Assembly: GCA_027491415.1 (NCBI GenBank) | Contig: JAOZFH010000063.1 | Coordinates: forward strand, 32,768-96,767 | Length of the DNA stretch: 64,000 bases | Source: Thermoproteota archaeon | GTDB lineage: Archaea > Korarchaeota > Korarchaeia > Korarchaeales > Korarchaeaceae | Reading direction: 5' to 3' | Shown here: positions 33,330 through 43,400 of the stretch, one piece after another | Numbering within the stretch: position 1 is the first letter of the stretch | Layout: each line of letters begins with the position of its first letter | Notes under the pieces: model-generated | Database searches by the model: none | The model's input: the letters and a program-made list of their open reading frames with translations, nothing else | Told to the model about the DNA's origin: nothing | Program-made: the position numbers and the translations under genes

Positions 33330-34598
33330 TCAAGCCCTCGGGGTCAGCACGGCCATTACGTCGAGCTCCCTACAAAAAGCTTTTTTCCCCAGTATCGAGG
33401 CGACGCTCGGCCTGGTCCTTCCCTCGTCCCCCGAGACCAGTTCCTTCACGTACAGGCCGCCGTCACACTCGACGATCATCTCGAAGGTCCGATCGTCGAT
33501 CCTGCGAGTCGTCACCCCGTAGACCCTCTTTCGCCTGAGCAGGTCGCTCCTGCGCCTGAGCACCCTCGTGGGGGTCCTCTGGTCTATCGTGGCGCCCTCC
33601 AGCTCGGCCTCGAGTCTCTTGAGCTCGTCGTCGGTCACGCCGCCCTCGACCTCCACCAGCGCCCTGTAGACCTTCCGCGTCTCGGGGGCGCCCTCCTTCA
33701 GGGTCCTGATGAGCGAGGGCTCCGCGTACCTCAGCCCCACCACGGCGACCTTCTCCTCGGCGGACCTGTTGATCTCCTCCTGGAGTTCCGCCAGGTCCAC
33801 CCTCCTCTTCCTCGGCCTGACGACCTCTAGGACGAAGGGCCTGCCGGTGCCCAGCATCCTGGCGTCCACATCCTCCCTCCCGGCCGCGTGGATGTGGTAG
33901 TCCTCCGCCTGAAAGGCCCTCTTGGCGACCTCTCCTATGAGGGCCTCCACAGAGTCGGCATACCTGTACCCCGTCCAGCCGCACTCCTCGCATCCCCTGC
34001 CTCCGCAGCTGGGGCAGAGCCACCTGGCCTGGGATATCCCCCTGGCCAGCTTCAGGTACCTCCCGGCCAGGTAGACGGGATTTACCGTGATCCTCACCTC
34101 TCCCCTCCAGAGGTCCAGCAGGCCGACCAAGTCGGGCCTCACGGGGTCTATCCTGGCTCCCGTGATCGTTGAGACGACGTCGTCCGCCATCCGGGAGAGG
34201 GTGACCTTGGGGGACTCGGCCGTCCAGATCCCAAGGCTGGCCCTGACCTCGTCGTGCGCCTCGTGGACGTGCGGCGGGAGGACTGCGCCTCCCTTGAAGG
34301 TCTCGAACTCGTACTCCGACAGCCCCTGCAGCAGGTCGGAGACCAGCTCGGGGAGCGCCGAGGGTACCTCGCCCCCGCAGACGGAGCAGGAACCCCGTAG
34401 TCCGGAGGAGGCCTTCTTCCCCCTCTCCCCTCCGGCCTCAGCCTCGAGCGCCAGAACGGCGTGCCCCAGTATCCAAGAGCTGACCCTCCTGTCGAGGGAT
34501 GAGAGGAGGCTGCCGGCGCAGTAGGGGCAGACCTCCCTCTCCAAGAGTAGGCCGAGGAACCTCTCCAGCGACCTCTTCTCGGCTGCGAGCCTGGGCAA
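33330..34598 (-). CDS. pus10: tRNA pseudouridine synthase Pus10
   Basis: 422 residues. The N-terminal half has Zn-binding CPYC and CSVC pairs and a THUMP-like region, with a second Cys cluster (CPSCGGRGCEECG) about residue 190. The catalytic region reads AAGREDVDARMLGTGRPF with the nucleophile Asp. It makes pseudouridine 54/55 in the T arm of archaeal tRNAs. The end of the gene has VKELVSGDEGRTRPS, the usual closing motif of the family. Confidence 0.92.
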   Translation of the reverse strand: MPRLAAEKRSLERFLGLLLEREVCPYCAGSLLSSLDRRVSSWILGHAVLALEAEAGGERGKKASSGLRGSCSVCGGEVPSALPELVSDLLQGLSEYEFETFKGGAVLPPHVHEAHDEVRASLGIWTAESPKVTLSRMADDVVSTITGARIDPVRPDLVGLLDLWRGEVRITVNPVYLAGRYLKLARGISQARWLCPSCGGRGCEECGWTGYRYADSVEALIGEVAKRAFQAEDYHIHAAGREDVDARMLGTGRPFVLEVVRPRKRRVDLAELQEEINRSAEEKVAVVGLRYAEPSLIRTLKEGAPETRKVYRALVEVEGGVTDDELKRLEAELEGATIDQRTPTRVLRRRSDLLRRKRVYGVTTRRIDDRTFEMIVECDGGLYVKELVSGDEGRTRPSVASILGKKAFCRELDVMAVLTPRA

Positions 34599-34639
34599 CT
34601 CTGCCGTACTCTCCCGGGGGCGCCAAACGCTCTGAAACC

Positions 34640-35047
34640 TCAGCTCGGGCCCTTGACCTTCATCACCTTCTTCTTACCCAGCGCCTCCCAGTACTCCACC
34701 TCTGCCCCGGACTCGACCTTGGACCGCTCCTCCTCGTCTACAGCGGACATGGGGAGTTCGAAGGTCTCGTAGGTCTCGAGGTCCATCAGCTGTATCGTGT
34801 CGCCCATGACCGCCAGGACCTGGGCGGACCTCTTGGAGATTATAGGGATCTCGACGTCCGCGTCCGCCGGGAAGATCTTGGACCTCCGGGTTCCATCGAA
34901 CAGCCCCCTGGCCTCGACCCTCACCTTCGCGGCGCCGTGCTTCCCTGGCTTAGACTTCGCAACGCTGAGGACGACGCACGGCTCACCGTCGATGACGACG
35001 TAGCTGCCCTTCTTGAGGTCGCCGGCGGAACCGTGGGTAACTCCCAT
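34640..35047 (-). CDS. eif5a: Translation factor aIF5A
   Basis: 135 residues: an N-terminal SH3-like barrel with the hypusine loop SKPGKHGAAK (the second Lys is modified in homologs) and a C-terminal OB domain. It helps elongation over difficult peptide sequences. ATG 35047; gene between uS9 and pus10 on the same strand. Confidence 0.93.
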   Translation of the reverse strand: MGVTHGSAGDLKKGSYVVIDGEPCVVLSVAKSKPGKHGAAKVRVEARGLFDGTRRSKIFPADADVEIPIISKRSAQVLAVMGDTIQLMDLETYETFELPMSAVDEEERSKVESGAEVEYWEALGKKKVMKVKGPS

Positions 35048-35087
35048 CTAGCTCACCAGGCTGGCCCCGGGGGCTCCGATTAAAAGC

Positions 35088-35522
35088 TCACCTGTAGGAC
35101 TTCTGGAACCTGGCCCTGGCGCGCCTCCCTCCGAACTTCTTGGGTTCCCTCTGCCTGGGGTCGCCCGCGAGGATCGTCCTGTCGTACTCCCTGTAGAGCT
35201 CCTCCAGGCGCTTGGACCCGGTGTACCTGACGAGGGCCCTCCCTATGGCCATCCTGGCGGCGTCGGCCTGGGCCATAAACCCGCCTCCCCTCACCCTGAC
35301 GAAGATGTCCAGGCCCCCATAGACCTCCTCTCCCGCAAGCCAGAGCGGCTCGAGGATCTTCATCCTCACAAACTCGTTGGGGGCGTACACCTCCACCGGG
35401 AAGCCGTTGATGTACAGCCTCCCGCTGCCCCTCCTGATGACCGCGAAGGCCCTAGCGGTCTTTCGGGAGGCGGAGGCGTGCGCCAGGACCTCGCCCACCT
35501 TCTGCTGAGCCTGCCCGCTCAT
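35088..35522 (-). CDS. rps9: Ribosomal protein uS9
   Basis: 144 residues; the family ends in basic RARFQKSYR as here, and begins with a strand (SRKTARAFAVIRRGSG). The C-terminal tail reaches the P-site tRNA. ATG 35522 overlaps the stop of uL13 by four bases. Confidence 0.95.
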   Translation of the reverse strand: MSGQAQQKVGEVLAHASASRKTARAFAVIRRGSGRLYINGFPVEVYAPNEFVRMKILEPLWLAGEEVYGGLDIFVRVRGGGFMAQADAARMAIGRALVRYTGSKRLEELYREYDRTILAGDPRQREPKKFGGRRARARFQKSYR

Positions 35523-35986
35523 GCCACCTCACCCCTCCAGCCCAGCTGCTTCGCGAGCCACAGGACCGTGACGCTCTTGACGCCCGGCTTGGGCCTCAGG
35601 TGATCGACGGTGTACTTCTCGCCCAGCTCAACCGGCTGGGCATTCTTAAGCTCCGGCGGGACGCCGATGTAGACCCTCAGCCTCCGGAGGGCCTCCCTGC
35701 CCTTGGCCTTCTTCATGGGCAGCATGCCCCGGACGGTCCGCCAGACGATCCTGTCGGGAGTCCGAGGCTGAACCGGGCCCCTCTCTGGCTTGGGCTTGCC
35801 CTGGATTGCCCTCCTCTTCAGGTACTTGGAGAGGACCGTGGACGGGTTGCCCGTTATGACCGCCTTCTCCGCGTTGACTATGGCCACCCTCCTACCCTCG
35901 AGGAGCTGCTTGGCCACGTAGCTGGCCATCCTGCCGAGGATCTTCCCATCGGCGTCGACGACTACGTCGAAGTTGGTCAAGCCCAT
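35519..35986 (-). CDS. rpl13: Ribosomal protein uL13
   Basis: About 155 residues from ATG 35986 (MGLTNFDVVVDADGKILGRMAS is split over the typical start). The family block KILGRMASYVAKQLLEG and VRGMLPMKKAKGREAL are present. Frames reaching further upstream run through the end of eL18 and are not credible. Confidence 0.94.
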   Translation of the reverse strand: MGLTNFDVVVDADGKILGRMASYVAKQLLEGRRVAIVNAEKAVITGNPSTVLSKYLKRRAIQGKPKPERGPVQPRTPDRIVWRTVRGMLPMKKAKGREALRRLRVYIGVPPELKNAQPVELGEKYTVDHLRPKPGVKSVTVLWLAKQLGWRGEVA

Positions 35987-35990
35987 CACC

Positions 35991-36356
35991 TCACGCCAGT
36001 ATCTTGACCCCCGACCCCTTGGGGTTCTCTTGGGCGAGCTCCACGAGTGACACGGCCTTCCCGCCGGCCTCGGAGATCTTTCTCCTGGCGGACTCGGAGA
36101 AGGACAGCGCCGCAACGGTCACCGACTTAGTTATCATCCCCTCGCCCAGCACCTTGCCGGGAACCACCACGACATCGTCGGGACCGGTGTACTTGTCTAT
36201 CTTCCAGAGGTTCACCTCTATCCTTCTCCTGGTGGGCTTCCTCAGCCTCTCGGCCACGTCGGCCCATATCCGAGAGCCGGCGAGCCTCGAGGCTTTCTCT
36301 AGGGCGTTGATCGTCCGTATGGTCTCGGGGTTCGTTGGGCCCGTTGGCCTCGGCAT
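35991..36356 (-). CDS. rpl18e: Ribosomal protein eL18
   Basis: 121 residues from ATG 36356: PTGPTNPETIRTINAL and VVVPGKVLGEG are family blocks. First gene of the eL18-uL13-uS9 operon. TTTATTAA (near 36395-36402, minus strand) about 40 bases upstream is its promoter. The rest of the 36357-36632 interval holds no gene that I can support. Confidence 0.94.
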   Translation of the reverse strand: MPRPTGPTNPETIRTINALEKASRLAGSRIWADVAERLRKPTRRRIEVNLWKIDKYTGPDDVVVVPGKVLGEGMITKSVTVAALSFSESARRKISEAGGKAVSLVELAQENPKGSGVKILA

Positions 36357-36632
36357 ATCGGCTCGCACCTTCCTGGCACGCTGCCCACCCGCGTTAATAA
36401 ACGTGGCCTCGCCGGTGGGGCTGAGCCCCAATACCCCTCCCGGGCGAGTTGACCGATCCTCAGGAGGCCGGGGGGATCGGAGGACTGCTCTGAAGGGCAG
36501 ACCTGCCGACGCGGGCTGAACGGCGCTGTTTGATCCCCTCCCCCTCCACCACGGGCCTCTCCGGTCCACGTGGCGGGAGAGCCCTCGAGACTCCCCGTGC
36601 CTGGAGGCGAGTCCGAGTCAGGGGATTTTGGG

Positions 36633-36721
36633 TGGTGCGGGGGGTGGGATTTGAACCCACGCGGGCCTACGCCCACCCGCCCCTCAAGCGGGCGCCTTGG
36701 ACCAGGCTTGGCTACCCCCGC
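36633..36721 (-). tRNA. tRNA-Leu (anticodon GAG)
   Basis: A class II tRNA with a long variable arm. Acceptor GCGGGGG pairs with CCCCCGC; the anticodon stem CCCGC/GCGGG encloses TTGAGGG; the T arm is GTGGG-TTCAAAT-CCCAC. CCA is encoded. Its TATA box (CTTTTTAT, minus strand near 36750) overlaps the end of the rpoD gene. No intron. Confidence 0.9.
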
Positions 36722-36756
36722 CCGAGGCAAGGGTGGATGGGTCCGCGATAAAAAGT

Positions 36757-37569
36757 CTAACGGACGGCCCGGGCCGACCCCTCGACGGCCGCCTTGAGCT
36801 CCTGCTCGAACCTGTCGAACTTCTTCAGCAGCTCGTCGACCGCCGCCCTGAGTATCTCGGGCACTGTCAGCGCGCCGGTGGACTCGAACTTGATTATGAA
36901 GCGCGTGTCGTCCCACTCGACGACCCTGACGAGCTCCGGCCTCTCCCTCCTTATCTCGTCGATGCACCCCTCCAGCCCCCTGCAGGAGAGGTAGTCCCTC
37001 ACGATCACCGAGCCGTCCTCCTCCCTCTCCACCGCCCCCTCGGGGCACGACCTGAGGGCGTCGGCGCACCTCTCCGCCGCCTCTGGGGCGAGGCTGTAGA
37101 TGGGGTAGTAGGAGTAGCCGAGGCCGCTCACGGCCTGCCACTTTGCGTGCCACTTGCCCTTGCCCATCCTGACAATGGCGTCGAACCTGAGCCTGTCCCC
37201 CTTGGCCATCTTCACCAGCGGGATCTTCGGCCTCACCGGGACTATCACCGGGTCGGAGGGCTCTAGTTCGCCGGCGTAGACCACCTCCACATCCTCCGAG
37301 GCCGTCCTGTCCAGCTTCAGCGTGACGACCGCCCCGTCCCCGATGGAGTAGGTCTTGAGGTCCGTCCTTATGGGGACCATCGCCAGCCTGTGGGCTATCT
37401 CCTCGTCGAGGAACGCCGTCGTGTTGGCGTAGAAGATCACCTCGTCCACCGCCATCACGGGCACCTCGGACAGGAGGGCCCGCCTCAGCGCGTTGGCGTA
37501 GGACGGGTTCGCGTCCTCGACAACGATCCTCACGAACGGGGGATCATAGTCCACTATCCTAACCCTCAT
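36757..37569 (-). CDS. rpoD: RNA polymerase subunit D (Rpb3/alpha homolog)
   Basis: 270 residues. The dimerisation domain opens with DYDPPFVRIVVEDANPSYANALRRALLSEVP. The inserted ferredoxin-like domain keeps four Cys: two in RCADALRSCP and two in SCRGLEGC, fitting one Fe-S cluster rather than two. It builds the platform for polymerase assembly with subunits L, N and P. Its start is inside the end of the coiled-coil gene on the same strand (11 bases). Confidence 0.93.
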   Translation of the reverse strand: MRVRIVDYDPPFVRIVVEDANPSYANALRRALLSEVPVMAVDEVIFYANTTAFLDEEIAHRLAMVPIRTDLKTYSIGDGAVVTLKLDRTASEDVEVVYAGELEPSDPVIVPVRPKIPLVKMAKGDRLRFDAIVRMGKGKWHAKWQAVSGLGYSYYPIYSLAPEAAERCADALRSCPEGAVEREEDGSVIVRDYLSCRGLEGCIDEIRRERPELVRVVEWDDTRFIIKFESTGALTVPEILRAAVDELLKKFDRFEQELKAAVEGSARAVR

Positions 37570-38623
37570 TTCCCTTCACACCCTTCTTCGAGAGGACATC
37601 GGCCCAGGGGTTGTCCCTCGCGAACTCCTCTAGGAGTTCGAGGGAGGCACCCTCACCCGGGGCGGGGCGAGTCTCCGGGGCCGGACGCGGCTTGATGTCC
37701 TTAACGGTTTCGGTCTCCCGCGGCTCGGGCGCGCCCGGCGCCCCGGCTGGCCGAGGCGTCTTTGACCCCTCCTCCAGCCCCGCGGGCCTGCGGGTTGGGG
37801 GCGGCGGAGTGGGCCAAGACGGCGGCGAGACCGTGGCGCCCGAGGTCAGGAACTTGACCAGCATCAGCAGCATGTCTATGGACCTCGACAGCTCGTCGAC
37901 CCTCTTCTCCAGCGACTCGATCCTCCTCGACTCGCCCCCCCTCGAGCTCTTCAGCTCCTTGACCTCGCGTGAGAGTTCGCGAAGGGCCTCCTCAAGCTCT
38001 GCTATCTTGGCGTCGTCGCGCTCGACCCTCCCGCCAGCCCTCAGCTCAGCCAGGAGTTCCTCGATCAGCTCCTCGAGCCTGCTGCCCCTAGACTCGAGCT
38101 CCAGCTCGGCCCTGGCGCGTGCCCTCCCGGCGGAGCCGCGGGATGTAGAGACCGCGCCGACCTCCGCTCCCTCCGACCCAGGTGGCCCGAGCTCCCCGAC
38201 GTCCACCTCTCCGACGGCCTCGACCACCGAGCGGGTCGCGGTCTCGACATCCTCCATCGGCAGCTGGAGGTCCTGTATGTCTCTCAGGGCTATCGAGATC
38301 CCCCTGACGGACTCCGGGGCCCCGGACTGAAAGGCGTCAACGAGCCCGTGGGGGATCCAGAGGTCTATCCTCGTGACTCCTATCCTCCTCAGCTCGGCCC
38401 AACCTCCGAGGTATTCCGACACGAGCCTGTCGATCCACCTCGGTAGGTGGGATGGTTCGTCGGGTCCGTCGTACACCGCCACGAGGACCCGGATGGGCCT
38501 GCCGCGGACCTTCAGCTCGAGGACGGCCGCCTGGCCGTCGGAAGAGGGGGGCCCCAGTGGCCGCGCGGAGGCGTGCCTGTACATCTGAGAGATGAGCAGG
38601 TTCACCCAGGTGCGCTCCATCAC
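37559..38623 (-). CDS. Coiled-coil protein between uS11 and RpoD genes
   Basis: A 354-residue protein of no recognised family. Residues 1-120 look globular alpha/beta (LRRIGVTRIDLWIPHGLVDAF); about 185-265 are a predicted coiled coil with heptads (LEELIEELLAEL, IAELEEALRELSREVKEL, IESLEKRVDELSRSIDML); then a Pro-rich linker and a short conserved-looking tail (FARDNPWADVLSKKG). Its own TATA box (CTTAAATA, about 38660) precedes ATG 38623. The uS13-uS4-uS11-rpoD order usually has no such insertion. Confidence 0.7.
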   Translation of the reverse strand: MMERTWVNLLISQMYRHASARPLGPPSSDGQAAVLELKVRGRPIRVLVAVYDGPDEPSHLPRWIDRLVSEYLGGWAELRRIGVTRIDLWIPHGLVDAFQSGAPESVRGISIALRDIQDLQLPMEDVETATRSVVEAVGEVDVGELGPPGSEGAEVGAVSTSRGSAGRARARAELELESRGSRLEELIEELLAELRAGGRVERDDAKIAELEEALRELSREVKELKSSRGGESRRIESLEKRVDELSRSIDMLLMLVKFLTSGATVSPPSWPTPPPPTRRPAGLEEGSKTPRPAGAPGAPEPRETETVKDIKPRPAPETRPAPGEGASLELLEEFARDNPWADVLSKKGVKGNEG

Positions 38624-38673
38624 AGGGGCCCTGTGGAGGGGGGATGCGGGTCCGAGCTATTTAAGGCAGGCCC

Positions 38674-39078
38674 TCAGACCCTCCTGCCCCTCCTGCCGTG
38701 GGGCTTCCTGCAGCCGTCGTGCGGTATCGGGGTGACATCCTCTACCCTGAGCAGGAGCAGGCCGCTCCTGGCAAGACCCCTTATGGCCGCCGTCGCCCCG
38801 GGGCCGGGTATCCTGCTCTTGATGCCGCCGGGCGCCCTGACCTTGACCACCAGCTGGGTGATGCCCTTCCTCTTGAGGTCCCTGGCCGCCGCCATGGCAG
38901 CCTTGAGCGCCGCGTAGGGAGACCCCTCCAGCCTGTCGGCGTCGACGAACATCCCGCCGCTGTAGATGGCGAGGGTCTCGGCGCCGGTGATGTCCGTTAC
39001 GTGTACTATCGTGTCGTTGAAGGACGAGTAGATGTGGGCGACGGCTATCTTGCCCTTCTTCTTGGTCTCCGCCGACAT
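38674..39078 (-). CDS. rps11: Ribosomal protein uS11
   Basis: 134 residues with [24 protein letters not shown] and the C-terminal [19 protein letters not shown] typical of archaeal uS11. ATG 39078 overlaps the uS4 stop as TGATG, so translation is coupled. Confidence 0.95.
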   Translation of the reverse strand: MSAETKKKGKIAVAHIYSSFNDTIVHVTDITGAETLAIYSGGMFVDADRLEGSPYAALKAAMAAARDLKRKGITQLVVKVRAPGGIKSRIPGPGATAAIRGLARSGLLLLRVEDVTPIPHDGCRKPHGRRGRRV

Positions 39079-39653
39079 CACGACTCACCTCCCTCCGGGG
39101 ACTCGGGCTGAGCCTCGGCTGGCGCCTCTGAGGGCGCCTCGGCCTGGGGGGCCTCCTCGCCAGGCAGGGCCCTGAGGTACTCCGGGTGGGTGCACTCTAT
39201 CGCGTCCTCCTCGCTCACCGGGACCAGGTACCCGGGAGACCTGATCCTCCGGCCAGCGACCCAGACGTGCCCGTGGACTATCCACTGCCTGGCCTGGAAG
39301 GGGGACTTGGCGAGTCCCTTCTTCCAGACCAGGGTCTGGAGCCTCCTCTCGAGGAAGTCCTTGGCGGTGATGTCGAGCATGTCGTCCGGGGTGGCGTCTG
39401 GTCCGAGTATGCCGAGCTTCTGGAGGCGCTGGATCGCCGGCTTCAGGATCTGCGCCGCCTCCTCCGGGTGCAGGGCCAGCGCCTCCCTGACCATCCTCCT
39501 GTACTTCCTGGCCATGTACTCGGCCCTCCAGAGCTCCCTCTTGTTCCTCAGGCCGTACATGCCAGCGAGCCTGTTGGACTCCTCGAGGACCGCCCTGTCC
39601 CAGGGCTTTAGGGGCCTCTCGTACTTCTTCCGCGGCCTCTTGGGGTCGCCCAC
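39078..39653 (-). CDS. rps4: Ribosomal protein uS4
   Basis: About 191 residues from GTG 39653 ([13 protein letters not shown] is the usual archaeal beginning; GAGGTGGG lies before it). The S4 RNA-binding domain is about 103-155 ([29 protein letters not shown]). An acidic Ala/Glu/Pro-rich tail of about 30 residues is longer than usual. Confidence 0.95.
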   Translation of the reverse strand: MGDPKRPRKKYERPLKPWDRAVLEESNRLAGMYGLRNKRELWRAEYMARKYRRMVREALALHPEEAAQILKPAIQRLQKLGILGPDATPDDMLDITAKDFLERRLQTLVWKKGLAKSPFQARQWIVHGHVWVAGRRIRSPGYLVPVSEEDAIECTHPEYLRALPGEEAPQAEAPSEAPAEAQPESPEGGES

Positions 39654-39663
39654 GGGTCCCACC

Positions 39664-40113
39664 TCACTTCTTCCTCTGGTAGCCGACCGTCCTGCCCACC
39701 CTGCCGGTGGTCTTGGTCCTCTGTCCCCTCACCTTGAGCCCGAGGGCGTGCCTTATGCCCTTCCAGCTCCTCATCTTCTTCATCTTGTCGATGTCCTGCC
39801 TCACCACGAAGTCCAAGTCGTCCCCTATGATGTGCTTGGACACGCCGTCCTCAGGGTCCCTCTGCCTGTTGAGCATCCACCAGGGGATGCCGAACTTGGC
39901 TGGATCTCTCATGACCTCTTCTATCTTCGCAAGTTGCTCGTCGCCGAGGGTGCCCAAGAGGGCCCACTTGTCCACGCCAGCCTTCTCCGCGATGGCGTTG
40001 GCAAGGGTGTGGCTCACCCCTTTTATGTAGGTCAGGGCTATGACGACCGGCTTGTCGCCCTCCAGGGTGGTCCCAGCGAGCCTCAGCCTCTTCAGGATCT
40101 CCCGCTGCTCCAA
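39664..40113 (-). CDS. rps13: Ribosomal protein uS13
   Basis: 149 residues; family blocks ALTYIKGVSHTLANAI and LGLKVRGQRTKTTGR. TTG 40113 is the start. First gene of the uS13-uS4-uS11 operon; GGTTAAATAG (minus strand near 40160) is the promoter, between this gene and tRNA-Ser. Confidence 0.95.
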   Translation of the reverse strand: MEQREILKRLRLAGTTLEGDKPVVIALTYIKGVSHTLANAIAEKAGVDKWALLGTLGDEQLAKIEEVMRDPAKFGIPWWMLNRQRDPEDGVSKHIIGDDLDFVVRQDIDKMKKMRSWKGIRHALGLKVRGQRTKTTGRVGRTVGYQRKK

Positions 40114-40201
40114 TTTGGCTGCACCCTCTCCCTCGATCAGGTGGGCGTGCGGCTCCCCCTATTTAACCGTTGGCTCCGACCCGCGAGAGGACCGATTAGC
40201 G

Positions 40202-40289
40202 TGGCGCCGGGGGTGGGATTTGAACCCACGCGGCCCGACGGGCCACGGGCTTAGCAGGCCCGCCCCCTACCAGGCTAGGGCACCCCGGC
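40202..40289 (-). tRNA. tRNA-Ser (anticodon GCT)
   Basis: Class II tRNA: acceptor GCCGGGG/CCCCGGC, anticodon stem-loop CGGGC-CTGCTAA-GCCCG, a long variable arm and T arm GTGGG-TTCAAAT-CCCAC. CCA is encoded. CTTTTATC near 40333 (minus strand) is the promoter. No intron. Confidence 0.9.
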
Positions 40290-40476
40290 ACTGAGGACTA
40301 AAGGCCCCGCGCTCGCCGCCCCTCCTGGGATAAAAGGTTGCCCCAGCGTCTTCAGGGTCAAGCCAATGCCTTGATTGAGATAAAATTTACTGAACTATTG
40401 TACTTTTAACTTTCTTATCCCACCTAGTCGGGCTACTCTGCAGAAATTTTTATGTTTTATGCTGGAGCCGCCGCTT

Positions 40477-43400
40477 ATGATGCCCTGCCCCCGCCTGGCG
40501 ACCCTCTTACTCGTTGTAGCCCTCGGATTGTTCCTCGTGACCGGGCTGAACTCCAACAGAATACAAGCGCAAGCTGGAGGATGGTGGGACCCGGACGGGG
40601 TCAGCGTCGGCGATGACTGGCACTTCAGGGTACCCGTTGAAGTCAAGTCGGGGTCTCCGGGCTCGTCCGTCAGGGTGCCGGTGAACTTCTCGGAACTCCT
40701 GGCCGAGCTCGGGGTGTCAGGGGACTTCGACGAGAACTCTGTCAGAGTGATATCGCCAGCCGGTGAGGCGGTCCCATACCAGAAGTTCGATGACGGCAGC
40801 TTCGAGGGATCCCCAGACGCCCTGGACAACGGCGTGGGCGACGTTGAGTTTCAACTCGACGACTCTGGACCCGGCGTGTACTACGTCTACTTTGACATAG
40901 TCGAGAACGGGCCAAAGTCGCCGGGAGGGTTCTCCCCACCCACTCCCGGGGATCTGGTTCAGGACGGCGGCTTTGAGTCCGCCTCCGTGGGAGAGGAGTC
41001 GCCGGGCGCGTGGGTTGGCGGGGGCGTGAATCACGCATGGGCCGCGCATCACGTAGTCTCCGGCTCTGACCCGCACCTGGGAGGCTCGGTGGCTCACTCG
41101 GGCTCGAGGGCATACAAGATAGGCTGGGACTACTCCGTATGGGGTCCGAGCTCGGCCTACGCATCTATTGGCGGGTGGATCTATCAGGAGGTGACGATTC
41201 CGGAGTCGGGGGCGGTCCTCTCTTTCTGGAGGAGGATGGTCACCTACGACTACTCCCCGTACGACACGTTCGACGTCCAGGTGAGGGACGCCTCGGGGAA
41301 CGTCCTCAAGACCCTGCTCCACGAGACCGCCCCCTGCTGCGGGGTCAAGTGGAAGGAGAGGTCGTGGAAGCAGTTCTCATTCGACCTGAGCGAGTTCGCC
41401 GGCAAGACCGTCAGGATCTACTTCCGGGCCGGGAACACGTACGACGGGCTCTACGGGACGTACGTCTACGTAGACGACATCCAGGTTTCCGGCTGGATTT
41501 CCGGCGAACTCGGGAACCCAGAGGGGTTCCACGTCGTCCTAGAGAGCGTAGTTGACTCCTCCAATCCCGGCGGCCCCATCAGGCGGGGCGCCCAGGTTAC
41601 GATCACGGCGCGGAGCGAGGTGGGTTCGAGGCTCGACTCCTCGACCGGGGACTACCTGACCGCCGAGGTCTACGACCCCAACGGGACCTTGGTGGGGGTA
41701 ACGACTCTGAGGGATGATGGGGCGGGCGCAGACGACGTTGCGGACGACGGGAAATACAGTGGATCCTTCACCATACCGAGTGACGCCGATCCCGGCGCGT
41801 GGACGGTGATGGTCTTCGCAGGGTCGTCCCCGTCCTACGACAACGGGTACCTAGCCCAGGACGCCGGGTTCTTCGTGGTCGAGGGGCTGCTCGTGAATCC
41901 CCCCGCCATCGGGATGAGCGTCATCGAGAACACCTCCGCGTCCGCCGGCGGCAGCGTCATCAACGCGGGGGCGTTTCAGGCTGGCCACGTGAAGTTCGCC
42001 CTCCTGACCGACCTCGCGCTGGAGGCGGATCCCACCGTGACGATAGACCCCTCGAAGGTCGTCTTCAGTCCACAGGACTTCTCGATACCGGCCCAGTCGC
42101 AGGCCAACTTCACCATCAACGTCTCCGTCCCGATTCCGCAGCAGCCGGGGGTTTACAGGGCCGTAGTAGCCGTCTTTGCCGACGAGAATCTCAACGGCGC
42201 CCCCGACGACCCGGAGGTGACCACCTTCAACCTTACGGTCGAGGTCGTGGCGCCCCTGGTGGCGGGAACGATAGAGCCGGACACGGTCAACGAGAACTTC
42301 GCCATAGCGTGCGGGGAGAACTTCACAAAGCTGTACTTGGTGCTCAGGATGACGAACCTGGCGGCCAGGGAGGACGTGGGGGACATATCGATCACCGCGA
42401 ACCGGCCGTGGAGGGTGGAGGTGTACAGGGACGTGCTGGGAGACGACGCGCCGGGCTTCTACACGTCGGACGATCAGTTCAACTTCAACGACGACGTCCT
42501 GATCGCCTACGACGGGGACGGCCAGGCGGGGGGTGACATCGCGACCAACAGCACCTGGGACTGGGTCAACCGGTCGGAGGACACCTTCGGGGACAACATC
42601 CCCGACACGGGGATGCTCGGGAACCAGACGAGCCCGGACAACTGGGTCAACGTGGTCTTCGTCGTGTACGTGAACAACTCCGAGGTGCTCGCCGGAGACG
42701 CCTATCACCTGGTCGTGAGGGGGACCTCCTACAACGACTGGGTCGAGGACCCCGAATACCCGAACATCCCCTACGACGACGACAGCCTCTACCACGACAC
42801 GGCGCACCTCGTGGCCAACGCCCTGGAGACCCCCTGCGGCTTCATATCCCCCGACGCGCTTGATTCCTCCGGGGCTCCAGAGGTCAACCTGACGGTGTGG
42901 TTCGTTCAGGACTGGGTGAACAGGGCGCCCATGACGGACAGGGGGAACGTCAAGATAGTGCAGCCGGCGGGCCTCGCCCTCTACCTGTACAGGGACGAGG
43001 GGCTCAACGACCAAGTTGGGGCCCACGCCGATCGACCGATAGACTCGGACGACGTGCTGCTGGCCGCTGACTACGACGGAGACGGCAGCTGGGACTTCGT
43101 CTCGCCAGACTACGACGCCGGTGGTGACGGAATACCAGACACCGGCGACTTGCCGCCGCACGGCGGATACGCCCGGATGATCTTCGAGGTCGTGGTGCCC
43201 AAGGGGGCTCCCCCGGGCACCCTGACGGTCGTCGTCAGGGGATGCTCCAACTGGGAGTGGGTCAACGAGCACCCCGACTTGGAGTACTGCGCCGACGAGA
43301 TATTCCACGACGAGGCCTCGATGACCATAGAGGTCCTCCCGTACCGAAGGCCCGACCTGAGGGGATCCCTAAACCTGACGCTCGGGATGATCGGGGACGA

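Noticed and set aside
41851-43308. 485-codon antisense frame in the surface-protein gene
   Set aside because: Val/Gly/Arg-rich shadow with no start signal; the plus strand has Ig-like and Asp-rich modules.
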